A stretch of DNA of 64,000 nucleotides from Todiramphus chloris collaris. Its lineage: Eukaryota; Chordata; Aves; Coraciiformes; Alcedinidae. The stretch is taken from contig JANVCC010000130.1 in NCBI GenBank assembly GCA_025345505.1, forward strand, positions 5,895,366-5,959,365, read 5' to 3'. A program made the position numbers and the translations under genes. Shown piece after piece: positions 45,101-57,854 of this stretch (the first letter of the stretch is position 1; each line of letters begins with the position of its first letter). The notes beneath the pieces are model-generated. The model saw only the letters and a list, made by a program, of their open reading frames with translations. It searched no databases and had not been told where the DNA came from.

Positions 45101-48100
45101 GCATGGACTGAGATTAAGATATTTTCTTTTCCTTTGGATCCATTCCAGACACTTTTTTAGACATCCCTGGATCATTTGTCTTTCAGAAGTCTAAAGAGCT
45201 GTATATACTATGGCCTATTTTGGTCAACTTGAAGTTGATCAGACAATAAACCTCATATTCAAATGAGTATTGGCTAGGACAATTACAACACAATTAATTA
45301 TTGCAGTATATCACTAGTTTGCAGCCTGATCCAGGAATTCTTTACAGCCTTGTGTAGTTCTGTTAATACCAATCAAGTGTGAGATCATGAGGCCAAAACC
45401 TTTCAGGATTATCCATCTGTGTACTTCTATGTATAAATAGTATTACTGAAGTCCATGGGACTTGTTAGAATTATAAAGCTATGCATGTGATTGCAGCAGT
45501 GAATCCCTAATTTGCCTTTCTTCATTATGAATTGCTTGGCTTCAGACATGTATATTTATATACGAGCTTATGCACATAAGCAAAATTTATCTTCTCTTCC
45601 AGCAGTGCCAAAGTAGAGCTTTCTTGACCATAAAGAAAAGAATGAGTCAAGGTTTTTAAAAATTGCTAAATACTATTATTTCTACTTTGTCATTAAGTTT
45701 TATAATGTCTATAGTCATGCTTTTTTGCAGTTCTTGTTGGCTCTGGGGAGATTGCTGACTGCGGAAAGACTATTCTGTTTGAGATAAAGTCTTCCTGACA
45801 CTCGGAATATACCCTTTGACCTACATCCTCTATTTCTACTTTCTCATATGCACACTATTCTTTTTGTTCATGGCAAGGAAACGGATTAAAGAGATAGCAG
45901 GCAGTGTGAATTTTCAGCTCTGACAGAGCCTTGAAACATCATCAAATAAGATTATTACTTTAAGAAGGGAAAGCAGTCTGCTTAGCTCAGCAGCCTGACA
46001 ACATGTACTGACTTGTCCTTAAAGGTGCTCTCCTGGGCAAGAATTGTTACCACTGGGCTGAATTTATCTGAGTAAGAAGTGCTGGAGTTGACACTATGGG
46101 GTTATCCATACATGGTTTTTGGATTCAGTGGGGTTTCTCTGACAGGGTTTATAAGTAAACAGCGTTTCCACTTCCAAATGCTTCAAAATAGAGCCCTGCC
46201 ATGTCCCTGGTAACTGCAGCCGTTGGTTTCTGCACTGTGGCAGCAGTCTGATTGTGTGAAGTAAACTGAGGGACAGGATCCCAAGTTTCCTAATTGTTTC
46301 CTGACTGCACAGAGCAGGGAGCCTATAAAAGAGTTGGTATTAAATCTGCATCCGAGTAAAACAAACAGGACCCATTTATTGTATGCTGAAAGAGGCAGAC
46401 TGGCTATAGTTTCTGGCTTTTGCATTATTGTCACCATGCTACAAACACCATGGCTGCTTCCTTTGCACTGACAATTGAAAACTCCAATATTCCATACCTT
46501 AAAAATCTAGTGTTATAGTTAGTTGCATGGTTTTCCACTCATTCATGTTGCTCCTCAGTAACTTAGCAATGACCAGTCAAGATATGCACACACCATATTG
46601 TTTTACGTGTTTGACTAGAACACTGACAGATTAATAGGAAGGGTAAATAGCTACGCACTCTGTGGTGGCTCAGTGTGGGCTGGCAGGATTGACTGCTGCC
46701 AGACTTTGTTGTATTTGCACAGAGGAAGCCGCAGCAAAAGCCTGCTGGGGCAAGGTGACGTGGGTCATGGGTATTTGTTTCTCATCTCTATAGAAAACAA
46801 TTGTCCTCTCAATGGAAGACAGCTTTTGGAAACTGTGTGGTTCCACTAGTGGGGAAGCATTTGTACTTCCAGAGTGCTAAATAAAATGCAGCTATAGAAT
46901 GGCAGATGCATTAAGTGTCTGCAATATTACGCATGAGGGTTTGGGTTCATAAACTGATAAATTATTTCATCTATTTCTTTGACTTGCTCAGTTTAGAAGA
47001 AAAAGAGTATTGCTCAGATTTTCATTAATATTTTCCTGGCAATTTCTTCTGTGCTGCATACTTTTCTATGGTATCAATTTAAAGAGAGCACAAGGGGTTG
47101 TGCTTGTCCATGAGATAACTGCTTTGGTTATTACAAAATATCATTATTTTAACAGTTGCTAGAACCTCACCTAGGAAGTTCATCTGAGACCACACCTTTA
47201 CAGAATTAGATACCACAGAACGACACAATGACACTGAGTTTCTAAAGTGGTTATAAATAGGGCCGGCGATAATTTTTTCCCCCTAGTTTCCAGTGAGAGG
47301 TGTATCCTGTTTTAGATAGGTCAGATACAGGTCTGAGGTCAAGAGTCATGAGCATGGCTTCTTCATCTGTGGAGATGCTAGGAGGGCAAACCGAGGCACT
47401 CAGCTTAGGTTCCTGGAGTAGATGCTCTTGGTGCCTCTCCAAGAGGTGAAGGTCCTTGTGAAGGTCATGTGAACATGTATTGCTTGGATATACACTAGAT
47501 AGTTTAGGTACTGATAGTATTGTTGTGGTAGTATAGAGTCTGGGGGGGCCGAAAGAACCCACTTAGGAGGTTACCATGTTTTGATTTCACATCCTCTGCT
47601 CCTGTTCCCTTTGAAATACCTGAGATCAGCGGTCGGCACTAGCTTGTTGTTTGATCCATATGAACTAGAGCCATATTATCAGGCAAACCTGATGTCATCT
47701 CCAAAGGTCACACAGTGCCCTGCCCATGACAATTTTAAGCCACAGTTCCTGAAACTCCCTTTTGTGTCTTAACCTCCCTTCTTTCCTGAGTTATCCTTGA
47801 GGACAAACAGGGTTTTGCCATGAACTGCAAAGATGCAGGAACTTCCCACCGTGTCTGACCACCACAGAGTGTTGATTACACAATGTCAGGGACTTTTCTG
47901 TGTATAAAGGTTTGTGTAATGTTCACTCATGTCCTTCTGTCTATTTGGTCACTAGATATGATTTTATTCTAGTTACAGTAGTGGCTGCATGCAGTGTGTG
48001 AAGAGTGTCAGCCTCATGCAGTGTAGGCATATGCCCAGTATAATATTGTTTTCTCTCATTCATGTGGTTCATTTCCTTGAGGATTCATGAGGCTCACATA

Positions 48101-50629
48101 AAATAGTCTGTGGTGTCTAGAGAAACTATTCATTGCTTATGTATAATTCTTAACAATGCTGACAGCCCATAAGAAAATAGTGTGGGAATCAACCCCCTAT
48201 TGTTAAGTTAATGTAAATACACGACAAAGAGCACTAACTCCAAAATAGGAGGAAAAAGGCAATTCCTGTCCCTCCTTCCTGCAGTCTATTTTACCCTTTC
48301 CATGCTCTAGTGTAATTTGTGCTATAGCGAAGTGATCATAAAGTGCTAAACGTCCTGAGAGTGCGGTGTCATGAACAGGTTCTTGTGGGGTAAAGTGGTG
48401 TGTGAGATTGTAAAGCCTCAGTCCACTCCCTGGTGAGTTCCCCTGACCAGGCAGTAAATACCAGAGGGCTTGACTTTCGACACAAGCCTCAGAAGCTGCT
48501 TTGCAATGCTTGCAGATCATGTGTGAGATCATCCTTATTGTAGATGGTAATATACTCTATATTAGAGCTCTAATTTACCTTGCTGTACTTGTTTTGTATA
48601 GATGTGGTCTGATCTGCTGATATGCTATGGTAATTTTGTAGTGGTTAAAATGACTGCAGAAGACCTACGGATCCAGACAGGGCCTCAGACTTTTTTTTTT
48701 TTTTTTCTCCTCAAGTAGAATATTTGAATAGGTTAATGGCCACAATAAACCTGTGGACAGTCCAGAACCACATCATGATGTGACAGTGATTAGTTGCTGC
48801 TGTTTGGTAATGGAGACAAGACTCTCTCTTTCCCTCATTTACAATGACCTCTCCAGCTGTCACTGGATCTTTTCAGCATATGCAGAGACACTGCGAGGCC
48901 TCCATGTGATGCAAGAGGGCTCTGGTTTTTGGCCACAGTAAGCTTTAGTGAAACTTAAAATGTACTTGGACCATATGTGTATGTGTGTATATACATATAT
49001 ATAAAATAATGATTTATATGTATATAAAAATTCAAGCAGTGCAGTCATGGAAAAATTAAATGTATTTCTGCCATAAACATTGTCTTCCAAGGTTTCTGGA
49101 TTTGTAGCAGATATATTCGACTTGTTTAATGGTAAAGGCACAACACAACTGCATGGTGAAAAAATCTTTACTTTTATGCCTGATATGCCAGACTGTGAAG
49201 TCTGTAGAGTCAATAGGAGAAGAAATGTAAATAAGACATAGTGTCAAATATGAAGTAGCTTGTAATCACTTCCTAATTCATACAGCAAAATACTGGAAAC
49301 TCTGTGTAAGTAAGTTGGAGTTTGTTGGTTTTCTTTTTTTCTTTTGTTCAAAATGAAGACCTGCCTGCCTGTCTTTCAGCAGCTCTTGCAATACCTTCTT
49401 CCTGATGTCTCCTTCCCACGGGGCAGGCTTAGTCGCCCCAGGAATGGCAGCAACTCTTAGGTCAATGCAGGACATGAAATGGCTTCAGGTATTGCTGGAG
49501 TAACTAGCTCAGGTAAACACCTTACCTTGGAAAAGGAAAATGCCCTAGTAATTTTGTTTTATGTTATATGACTTTATGCTTCCGTATCCACAGAGGTTTA
49601 TACAGAGGCTCCCTATGAAATTAGGTTGTAGTTTCATGTTCCTTATGAAGACTTTTGCTAGGAGAGTCTGGTGCTGACCCACCACACAAGGGGCGTGGCG
49701 TTTTCATCCCAAATATTTTAGTGTCTCAAATGATACAGTTTCTGCATGAAAAAGCTGTGCAGAAAAATTGCTCTGGCAAAGCACCAGTTTAAGCTTGATC
49801 AAAGAAATTACTGCTGTGACCTTAGAGCCTTGATAATTGCCTCTTTGAAAGCAGTTGCTTATGGGTGTAGAAGAAGAGACTAGATGTGTGCGGCAACTGT
49901 GGTGTGAGCAAACGTGTGAGAGGTCTGCGAGTGTAGGGAAAATGGACTTCTTAGAGAGGTCATATCCTCACTTCCCAGGGTGAGTTTGGCTGGCTGGATC
50001 TGTACAACATGACTGAACAGATGCATTTCATTAGTATCCATCATATTCATGATGGATCTTCACCTGAATTATACATGGTGGGATTCGTCAACAGCTGTAC
50101 ATTTAGGATTGATAAAGAAGGGAAGTAAACAAAAGTTGTATCAAATTTTACTGTTATAATTGTGTTTTTACAGGTTGTCTATTGTAAAGTTAGATGTTTT
50201 TAATGGACATTATAAAGCACTGCCATTGGTTATTCTGGAGAATCCACCGTACTTTACAATTTTAAGGCATTGTTTCTCTGTTTGCAGAAACAGATTAACA
50301 CAAACTGGTACTATCAAAGATGCCACTGGGCATTAGACACTGAATCCTGACAGAATTTAAGGAAAATTGTGAAGAAGGGATGTCTTTTCATTCATATAAA
50401 CATATTGCCACATAGGATGATAAAAAACCAAAACACAGTAGACATCAATTTACATTCTTTAATGAACCACTGCCCACATTGAATACAGGCAGCAAGGAAG
50501 GGTAGAGAGTGCTGCAGTAAACACATGCAACGGCTGCTTTCTGTTGTGTGTTTAACAATTTAAGGCAAATAAAATACCTTGATAGAGGCTAACTAGCTCC
50601 AGAAGACTCCAGACAGACACTGATTAGTT
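42152..50629. other. Unique intergenic DNA, no gene recognised
   Basis: About 8.5 kb of AT-rich DNA. It contains A14 at 43248-43261, T16 at 48691-48706 and a TA/TG microsatellite at about 48975-49030. A 103-residue minus-strand frame at 47251-47562 is the most protein-like in composition but has no recognisable domain or splice support. No RNA gene or retroelement was seen. Confidence 0.5.
48691..48706. repeat. T16 homopolymer
   Basis: Sixteen T residues on the plus strand; no element body recognised next to it. Confidence 0.9.
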
Positions 50630-51146
50630 ACAACCCTAGTGAGACCACATCTGGAGTATTGTGTCCAGTTCTGGGCTCCTCAGTTCAAGAGGGACAGGGA
50701 AATACTAGACAGAGTCCAATAGAGGCTATGAGGATGATGAAGGGACTGGAACATCTCTCTAATGAGGAAAGACTGAGAGCCCTGGGGCTGTTTAGTGTGG
50801 AGAGGAGGAGACTGAGAGGGGATCTTATTAATGTTTACAAATATCTGAAGGATGGGTATCAAGTAGAAGGGGCTAGTCTCTCTTCAGTGGTTCCCAGTGA
50901 TAGGACAAGGGGCAACAGACACAAACAGAAAGTTCTACGTCAATCTGAGGAAAAACTTCTTTCCTATGAGGGTGATAGAGCACTGGAACAGTCTGCCCAG
51001 GCAGGTTGTGGAGTCTCCTTCTCTAGAGACTTTCAAAATCCGCTTGGATCTGTTCCCATGTCCTGCCCTATGTGATCCTGCTTCGGAGCAGGGGTTGGAC
51101 TCGACGATATCCAGAGGTCCTTTCCAACCCCTACCATTCCATGAGT
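50630..51146 (+). mobile_element. CR1 LINE 3' end, plus strand
   Basis: About 517 bp of CR1. It opens at the GAGACCACATCTGGAGTA segment (the LEYC region). Coding words follow: [36 protein letters not shown], then after a frameshift near 50920 [19 protein letters not shown] and [15 protein letters not shown]. The 3' UTR (GGGGTTGGACTCGACGATAT, GGTCCTTTCCAACCCCTACC) and a short ATTCCATGAG tail close it. The same subfamily group as the 7.5 and 29 kb copies (VVESPSLE), inserted on the opposite strand. Confidence 0.92.
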
Positions 51147-54100
51147 GTGACTAAATCCATAGTGCTAGTTTAATTATTTTTTACTAATTGGATATTTTTG
51201 CATATTCCATGCCAAGAAGAAGAGGAATGTATAATTACTGAATTACTCTCCTTTCAAAGAATTTGTGGGAGCAGGGCATCCCACAGTATATTTCAGTACC
51301 CCCATCCATGCTTGCCTGGGCCCGTATCAGAGGAGCTGAATTCACACCCACTCAGTGAGAAGGGATACTAGCCTGGGTACTAGCGAGAGAGAGGAAGGAG
51401 GGGAACAGGAATAGGAATAAGCTTGTATAGTAGGAATTAGTCCCAATCACCAACATGGTTTGAAAATTTCAGAATTGGGAAAGACGCTATCACCTTTGAA
51501 AACAACTTTGGCATTTTTCCAGTGTTATTAATCAGTGTGGCTGGTTAAACCCCCGAGGACTTGATTCTGTCACCTTTGCTAACTTTACTGCCAGAGTAGT
51601 CCCTCTTCTGTGGTGCTAAAAGTAGCAGAAAGGGGATCTAGGATGTGGACTTCCCTTTGAATGTATGACAGAAAGACTTCTATAAAATGGACTGCAGCTT
51701 AATGGTTCAACAATTAAACCTGCAATTAAAGATGAAATTTAGAATCCCAAAGCAGAAAGGCTAGAGAAAGGCAAAAGGTACATGTGAGTAAACGTGTCAG
51801 ATAAAGCCTTGTAGAGAGGAGGACTGGCCTCACTGCAACATGAAGTATTTGGCAGTGTTGTCACACTTCTGCCTTGTTGCCAAACATACGTATGAGCTCA
51901 GGAGAAAGCCTATAGTTCTGGATCTTCATTGCAGGCCCCGAGTCCCACTAGCAGATAAGCGTGTCCCTTCTCATTCAGACACACAGCTGCTGCTTTATAA
52001 TCTTGTTCTTTTTCCACAACTTAAAATGCCACTGGCTCTGGGTTTCATATAAGTAACCCTTGAGTCATTTCCCAGCCCTTTCTGTCAACAAGATGGTAAA
52101 TGCTGACAGCAAAGCTGTTAAACTTTTTTTTTGTTTTGTTTTTTCCTGATGGATTTTAATATTTCTGTAGCTGTAAAATACTTAGAAATAAAATGGTAAA
52201 AACCCAACCACATGGCACCATTCAGAATGCATATAAAGGTCAAGATACAAGATTTTCTTATGTGCTGTATCATATGCTTCCAATAGTCTTACAAGGAGGA
52301 TTCAGTTTTACTTGGCCATATTGTGGTTCACTAACATTGTCTTGTGGCTGTGGACACAGTAGGTCAACTTATTAGAACTATCAGATTAGTTCCTGTAGAA
52401 TTTGATTAAAAGGGTCTGTCTACACAAGCAATATTTCTGGGTAGGGTTTAAGAAAACCCTTTCCTCACATAAAAATTTCTTGAATCTTGTGTATCTTTAG
52501 TCCATTTGGAGTGTTCTTTTCATCAAAGCTTCTACTGCACTGAAAACCTGCATCGTGTACAAGATCACCGTGGAATCTGTAACTGTGGTGAGAGCTCGTT
52601 ACAGAAACAGAAAGTGCTGCTGACAGTGTTGGTGGTTTTATGAAACAACCAGATCTTAATAACTAGGAAGCATCAATCAAAATCCAAAATCTTTGCCCTT
52701 CCACCATTGGTTTGCTTGTTATTGATTTTCAGAGTATCACTTTGTTCCTTCAACAACAGCTAAGATTTTAAAAAGCAGATGTGAAAAAAAACCTCCACTG
52801 ACCTCAAAACACTTTTCATTTTGAAAAATATGGAGATGAACAAGCAGAACTGCAGACCCCATTTGCTTATCATGCCTCAGCTTTCACTGGGAAGCAGAAC
52901 CAAAGACTCTGTGCCTGAAAAACGTGTGACACTGAGCTAGCTACACACTTCCCCTCTCCTGAATTTCCACGCTGAGGGTGTGCGTGGCCCTCCAGGATCA
53001 ATCACCTAGATTCCCAATACGACGGCAGCCTGATGCCTCACACGTCCAAGCCCTCCAGCTCCCCACTGGTGGAAACACGTCACGTATGAAGGAAAAAAAA
53101 AAACCCACAAAGAACAATTATAGATCTTTGCTGGATTTCTGACGCTGGAAAGACCCAATCGAAATTTCTCATCCAACTGTCCTGAAGAGAGGAAAAGCAC
53201 TTATCGTAAAGATTCATGATATGAGAGCCTGATAGGATCTGCCGTTTCCATAGAGCCAGGCCCTAGATTTCCCTTTAATGTAATTAAGCCTGAAGATTTA
53301 TGAATACAACAGGCCAGAACTTGATCCATGTTCATTTTCAATTACTGCAGTGAAAGGCCTCCATCCAGATGTCTCTATTTACAGCATTCACACAGGCAGG
53401 ACTGAGGGCCGCGGGGGGAGGGACCGCAAATTGTCACACTTGTTAATTCTTCACTGAGGACACTCAGCAGAGGTCTTGGCTTTGACCCCGCGACAAAAGG
53501 CAGGGGTCCGCTGGAGCAAGTGCATCAATGATGAGGGGGCTGACCTGCCGACCTGCCGGGGTCACTCCCTCTGCTTTGTAGGTATTTGGGTAATAATGGA
53601 GGTTCATTCCTTATTTTTATTTCTGTTACAGTGCTGGGGCATGGAAAGAAAGAGAGGAGCTCTGATGTGAAAGACAAACATACATAATGAGAGGATCAAG
53701 CTTCCCCTGGCAACAGTAACCACTATGAAATGCTACAGGGGAAATACACAGTACTTAGTGACCCACATAATCAGGCCTATTTTAGCAGCATTGTTTTATT
53801 TTTCTTTTGAAGCCCTCTCTTTTTTATTTTTTTTCTTTTCTTTTCTTCCTCCCCTCCCTCCCCCCCCCCCCATGTTCCCAGATCCATAATTTAGTTCGAT
53901 GAGCAATATTTGAGAACGGTGTCTTGCCTCCGTTACTGGACCTAGCCCAATGTCCTAGGTAGGCTTTTAATCACACATGTGATGGTTGGTACAATCCAAG
54001 CGTTGTACTGCCTGTATGTATTTTTGTTGCAGTTCCTCAAGGCTCCTGACAGACTCATGCTAGATGCTTTTTTTTTTTTTCCTTTAAGAAAATGCGTAAA

Positions 54101-57100
54101 GAAAAGTAACTGAAGTGTCACTGTAAAAGGAATGTGTACCTTTCAGACATCTACACAGAGCTCAGTGCTTTGTTCGTCTTCAACAAAGCTAGTGAAACAT
54201 TGTGTGTTCCTAAAAGCAGCAGTTTCTCTCTCATAATGGCGTTTCTATTTTCACAGCAGAAGGAACAAGGCTGTGACAGCACAATATTGTTTTCACTGAA
54301 CTGTAATTGCGTGTCATAAATTAAAATATCTTCATTAGAGCAAACCTTTTACAAATTTTCCAAAAGGCTAGATTATTTCTTGAAATAGCAGAAAATGTTC
54401 CACTCCATTAGCATTTCAAAGAGATTTATTTCTTTTGCCTTCTGAAGCTGTACCTTTTTGGCTTGCAGATAGGTTTAGAGGTTTTTAAAGGTATTTGAAT
54501 AAACTTTGCCAATGTGAAATTGTGAGCAAAACCAGAAGCCCAAAACATCCTTTCCACTCCCAGGCAGTGAATAAAAACTGCACAAATAGTGTCTGGGAAT
54601 GGCTGCTATACAATACTTCAAAAAGAAAACCAAAAAGGGGAAACTAACACCTGATGTTATGAAAAATGTCAATTTTTTTATCACTGATCAGGATGAAATT
54701 CAGAAGTTCCTAAAATAAATACTTGAGGACAATCCAGGAAGAGTAGGTGCCACCAACTAGGATAGCCATGTTGTAATCTGTGTAATAAAAGGTTGAATCC
54801 TGCCCAGTTGGCTTCAGAGTTAGAATCTGAATGTGACTTACACTCTCCTATTGCTCTCACCATGAGATATCTTTTCGCTTTAGGCTCAAAACCTATTTTA
54901 GCTTGTTTTTTAGCACAGATTTCATCTGGGACTTGCTAAGCCTTGTGGCTTTAGATTTCAGTGAAACACATTTCTGTGGTGAGGTTTCTTGTTCGCAGAC
55001 AGACTGCAGCCCTACCAGGGAGAGCAAGGCACAAACTGTTGTTTCAGTGTCTCTACACAGGACATGCAGTTCTTGCCTATCTTTTTTTGGGATAGAGTCT
55101 TGTTACTTTTCCAATGTTACACCCTCTGCAGTCACTCTGACAAAAACCAAGGAAGGTGGGAACGGGTTAGCAGGGAGGACCTGGTGGTTCAAAAGTCTGA
55201 TCAATAATGAAGAGAAAAACAGATGAAAATATTTCAGAAAAAAGAAAATTCAAGATTTTTACTGTTGCTTATGACTAGAGTGAGAAGATCAGAATCCTCA
55301 ATGGCAAAACTTGTGTTAAACTGATCCCAAGTCATTGTGCTAAAAGGGACGGAGTGGGTTGGTAAGCAGAAATGAGAAATGAAGCATCTTTCTTCTCATT
55401 AACCACCCATGGGAAGGATTGGACTGATCCCAACTAGTCTTTTCAGCTACAATTTTCAATTTTCATAAGAAACAACCATTTTACTGATACATAGAAAATC
55501 AAGGATTCATTTTAGGAATTAATAAGTCATGTTGAAGGTATGTGGCTTTATCATGCTGCACTCATCTGTTCAATTCTTGGTTCTCTTATGGTCAGGAGAA
55601 AGGGTCAGTGAGTGATGGCAATACTTTCCACAATCTTTAATGACTTCTGATCGTGTCTTAGAGAGCACCCTGTGCTGCCCTACTGGTAACTGGTCCAGTG
55701 CAGAGCATTTCAGAAAACCCCACCTGCTATGACCTGTCATTATCATTGCAAGTGGAGACAAATTCTTCTAAGTACGCCCTTGCAGTTTCCATGCCATCTT
55801 GCTCAGCTGGTGCTTATATTTAGTTTTGTTCTGCGTAAGTCATCCTGAAGAAACTTTGACAATTTAGTTTAATGTAAGAATACCAGTTCCATAATTTTAG
55901 TTATTTCTAATTTAAAAGCACTGACAAAAAAGTGACAAAAGAAACCTCTAGTTTGAATGAAAATTGTAATGTGAACTTGCTGGAAAAGAAAGTAGATACA
56001 TGCTATTTATAAAATTTGTTTTCCTGGAGAATACTTTAACTTCACATTATCTAATATCATAATTAAATGTGATTACATCTTGAACATGGAAGTTAAAAGC
56101 ATACAAAATTCACCTTTCTTCCCTCAGGGAGAAGAGACTTTCTCAAGCAGGGAACTGAGGCAACATAGATCAAGTTCTCCTTTGATGGAAGAGGGATTTG
56201 AAGCCCACAGTGCAGACTACAGCTAGCAAATTGTAAGGCATTGTTGAAACTGCCTAGGGGCTGCTCTCTCCCTGAATTTCACTTGTGTTAATATGCAAAC
56301 CAAGGTCTTCTACCAGATTATCACAGAGGCATGGCCATGCTGAGCTCGATAGATATGTGCTGATTTAAATCAGTCATTACTGTTTCTTCTTCAATTAACA
56401 TCAGTCTCACATCCCAGGATTTCAAAATATATGTTCCAAGGTTTGACTTTCAAAAAGTTGCTCATTTGCTTATTAGGTACTGAATATGAAGTATATGTTG
56501 TAATTTTAAGGAAGAAATACTTTGTGGAATCTTATCACCCTCCTTTCATGACACTCTGAGACACTTCTGACTTATTTTTATATTATTTAGGTATCTTTAC
56601 AAAGATTTTGTTCTGAAATGTATTGCCCCAGTGCATTTGAATTTTAAATGCTGTTGTAGGTAATGTAGTTTTCTTTAACCCTGCACTGGACAGATGGGGA
56701 GGAGTTCTGAGGCAGGGTTTTCATGGTCAAAAAAGCAAAAGTAACAGTTTGATAAAAGAGCTTGTCATTTGACTAAAACTTAGCATAAAGATAACATGGG
56801 TGGGTGCTAACTTGTGAACACAATTGTCACAGGTGGCAGTCAGTGTAGCTGATAGGTGAGATACTGCTTCTGGATTTGTATAGTTTGGGTGACTAATGGA
56901 GTTGAGAAATTTTGATGTTTAAGGTCCTGGTCTCTCCCTCACACCCAGTTTACCTGTCAGCTCTTCAAAGGGAGAAGCTGGTTCCTCTGCCTCCTCCATC
57001 CACACAGGGAATGGGCATTCGGGGAATTCTGGGGTACTGGTTTGTCTCACGCATGCTCTTATGGAGGGCTCTGGATTTGACTTTGAGTCTTCAGGGAAGA

Positions 57101-57735
57101 CTTTGTGGTAAAAACAGGGAAGGGAAGGTGTGGCTAAGGTGTGAAAGCAAGGAAGACTCCTGCTACCTCTCCTCCTGGTCTCTGAGGATATATATATACC
57201 AATATACCTATACAGCTGGTGCCGTCATCAATATTTTTTTCCATGGTAAACCTGGCTGCAGTGGTCAGGGGTTCCACATCTACCCAGGTTTTATGCATGG
57301 GCTTAACCTGGATTTAGTTGTCTCAACAGTGGGACCACTCTTGGTACAGATGGGGATGCTGCTTTATTAATAAGACATAATCCTCCCCTTTCCCTCATGT
57401 CCTCTTGAATTCTGCTCCAGGGATGACTGAGTTCATCCTAGATAATCTCAGCAATGAGATCTGGTTAATTTAGTCTTCTTGGAAAGATAGTATAAAGGCC
57501 TGAGAGTGGTAAGAAATTAGGATTTACTGCCGGCGCCTCTGACTAATGCCAGTACGCTGTCTGCTTTCCAAGTACTCCTCTTTCTTTATTAACCACAAAC
57601 AGTAATAGTACCTTGAATTTTCTTATGTTGGAAAATTGTGATCTGTTCTACACAGTCTTAGTTTCTTCTTATTGTTATTTATCCTTTAAAAAAACAGGCT
57701 TTATGCCTGTAATCATATTTATTGGCTTTTGTCAG
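51147..57735. other. Unique intergenic DNA, no gene recognised
   Basis: About 6.6 kb of mostly AT-rich sequence. A block at about 53.2-53.6 kb combines homeodomain-type words (TTTAATGTAATTAAG), an E-box-like CCAGATG and a short CpG-containing GC-rich core (GGGCCGCGGGGGGAG), again a conserved-element texture. A 45-bp pure pyrimidine run lies at 53827-53871. A 152-residue frame (56912-57370, plus) has no recognisable domain. Confidence 0.5.
53827..53871. repeat. 45-bp uninterrupted polypyrimidine tract
   Basis: Forty-five consecutive pyrimidines on the plus strand, T-rich at the left and ending in C12 (53860-53871). Long asymmetric purine/pyrimidine runs of this kind can form triplex (H-) DNA and often cause sequencing gaps. 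Confidence 0.9.
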
Positions 57736-57854
57736 GCCTCAAGAGTGTACATTCCTCCTTTAGTTTATCATTTACAAGATGAGCTCATACCCTTGCTGAA
57801 AATACCCGAGGAAAAACGTTTGTCTGCCATTGGCACTGTGTTGATAATATTTAG
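57736..57854 (+). CDS. Candidate coding exon, unknown gene
   Basis: I do not recognise the product. The 119-bp interval is bounded by a T-rich tract ending TTTTGTCAG and by TTTAG|GTAAAC. It is open in the frame that begins at its first base, giving 39 residues plus two bases (phase 2 exit). The peptide starts ASRVYIPPLVYHLQDELIPL and is balanced in composition, with an acidic/basic IPEEKRL segment. The exit phase matches the only open frame of the candidate exon at 61485-61574, where the split codon would read AGA (Arg). The plus-strand direction is opposite to STAB2. In mammals C12orf42 lies on this side of STAB2 in that orientation, but I see no resemblance to it. A chance combination of splice-like sites in 60 kb is quite possible. 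Confidence 0.22.

Noticed and set aside
47251-47562. 103-residue minus-strand frame with protein-like composition
   Set aside because: No recognisable domain, no convincing acceptor or donor, and no neighbouring exon in phase.
56912-57370. 152-residue plus-strand frame
   Set aside because: Contains simple-sequence tyrosine/isoleucine stretches from a TA repeat; no domain and no gene context.
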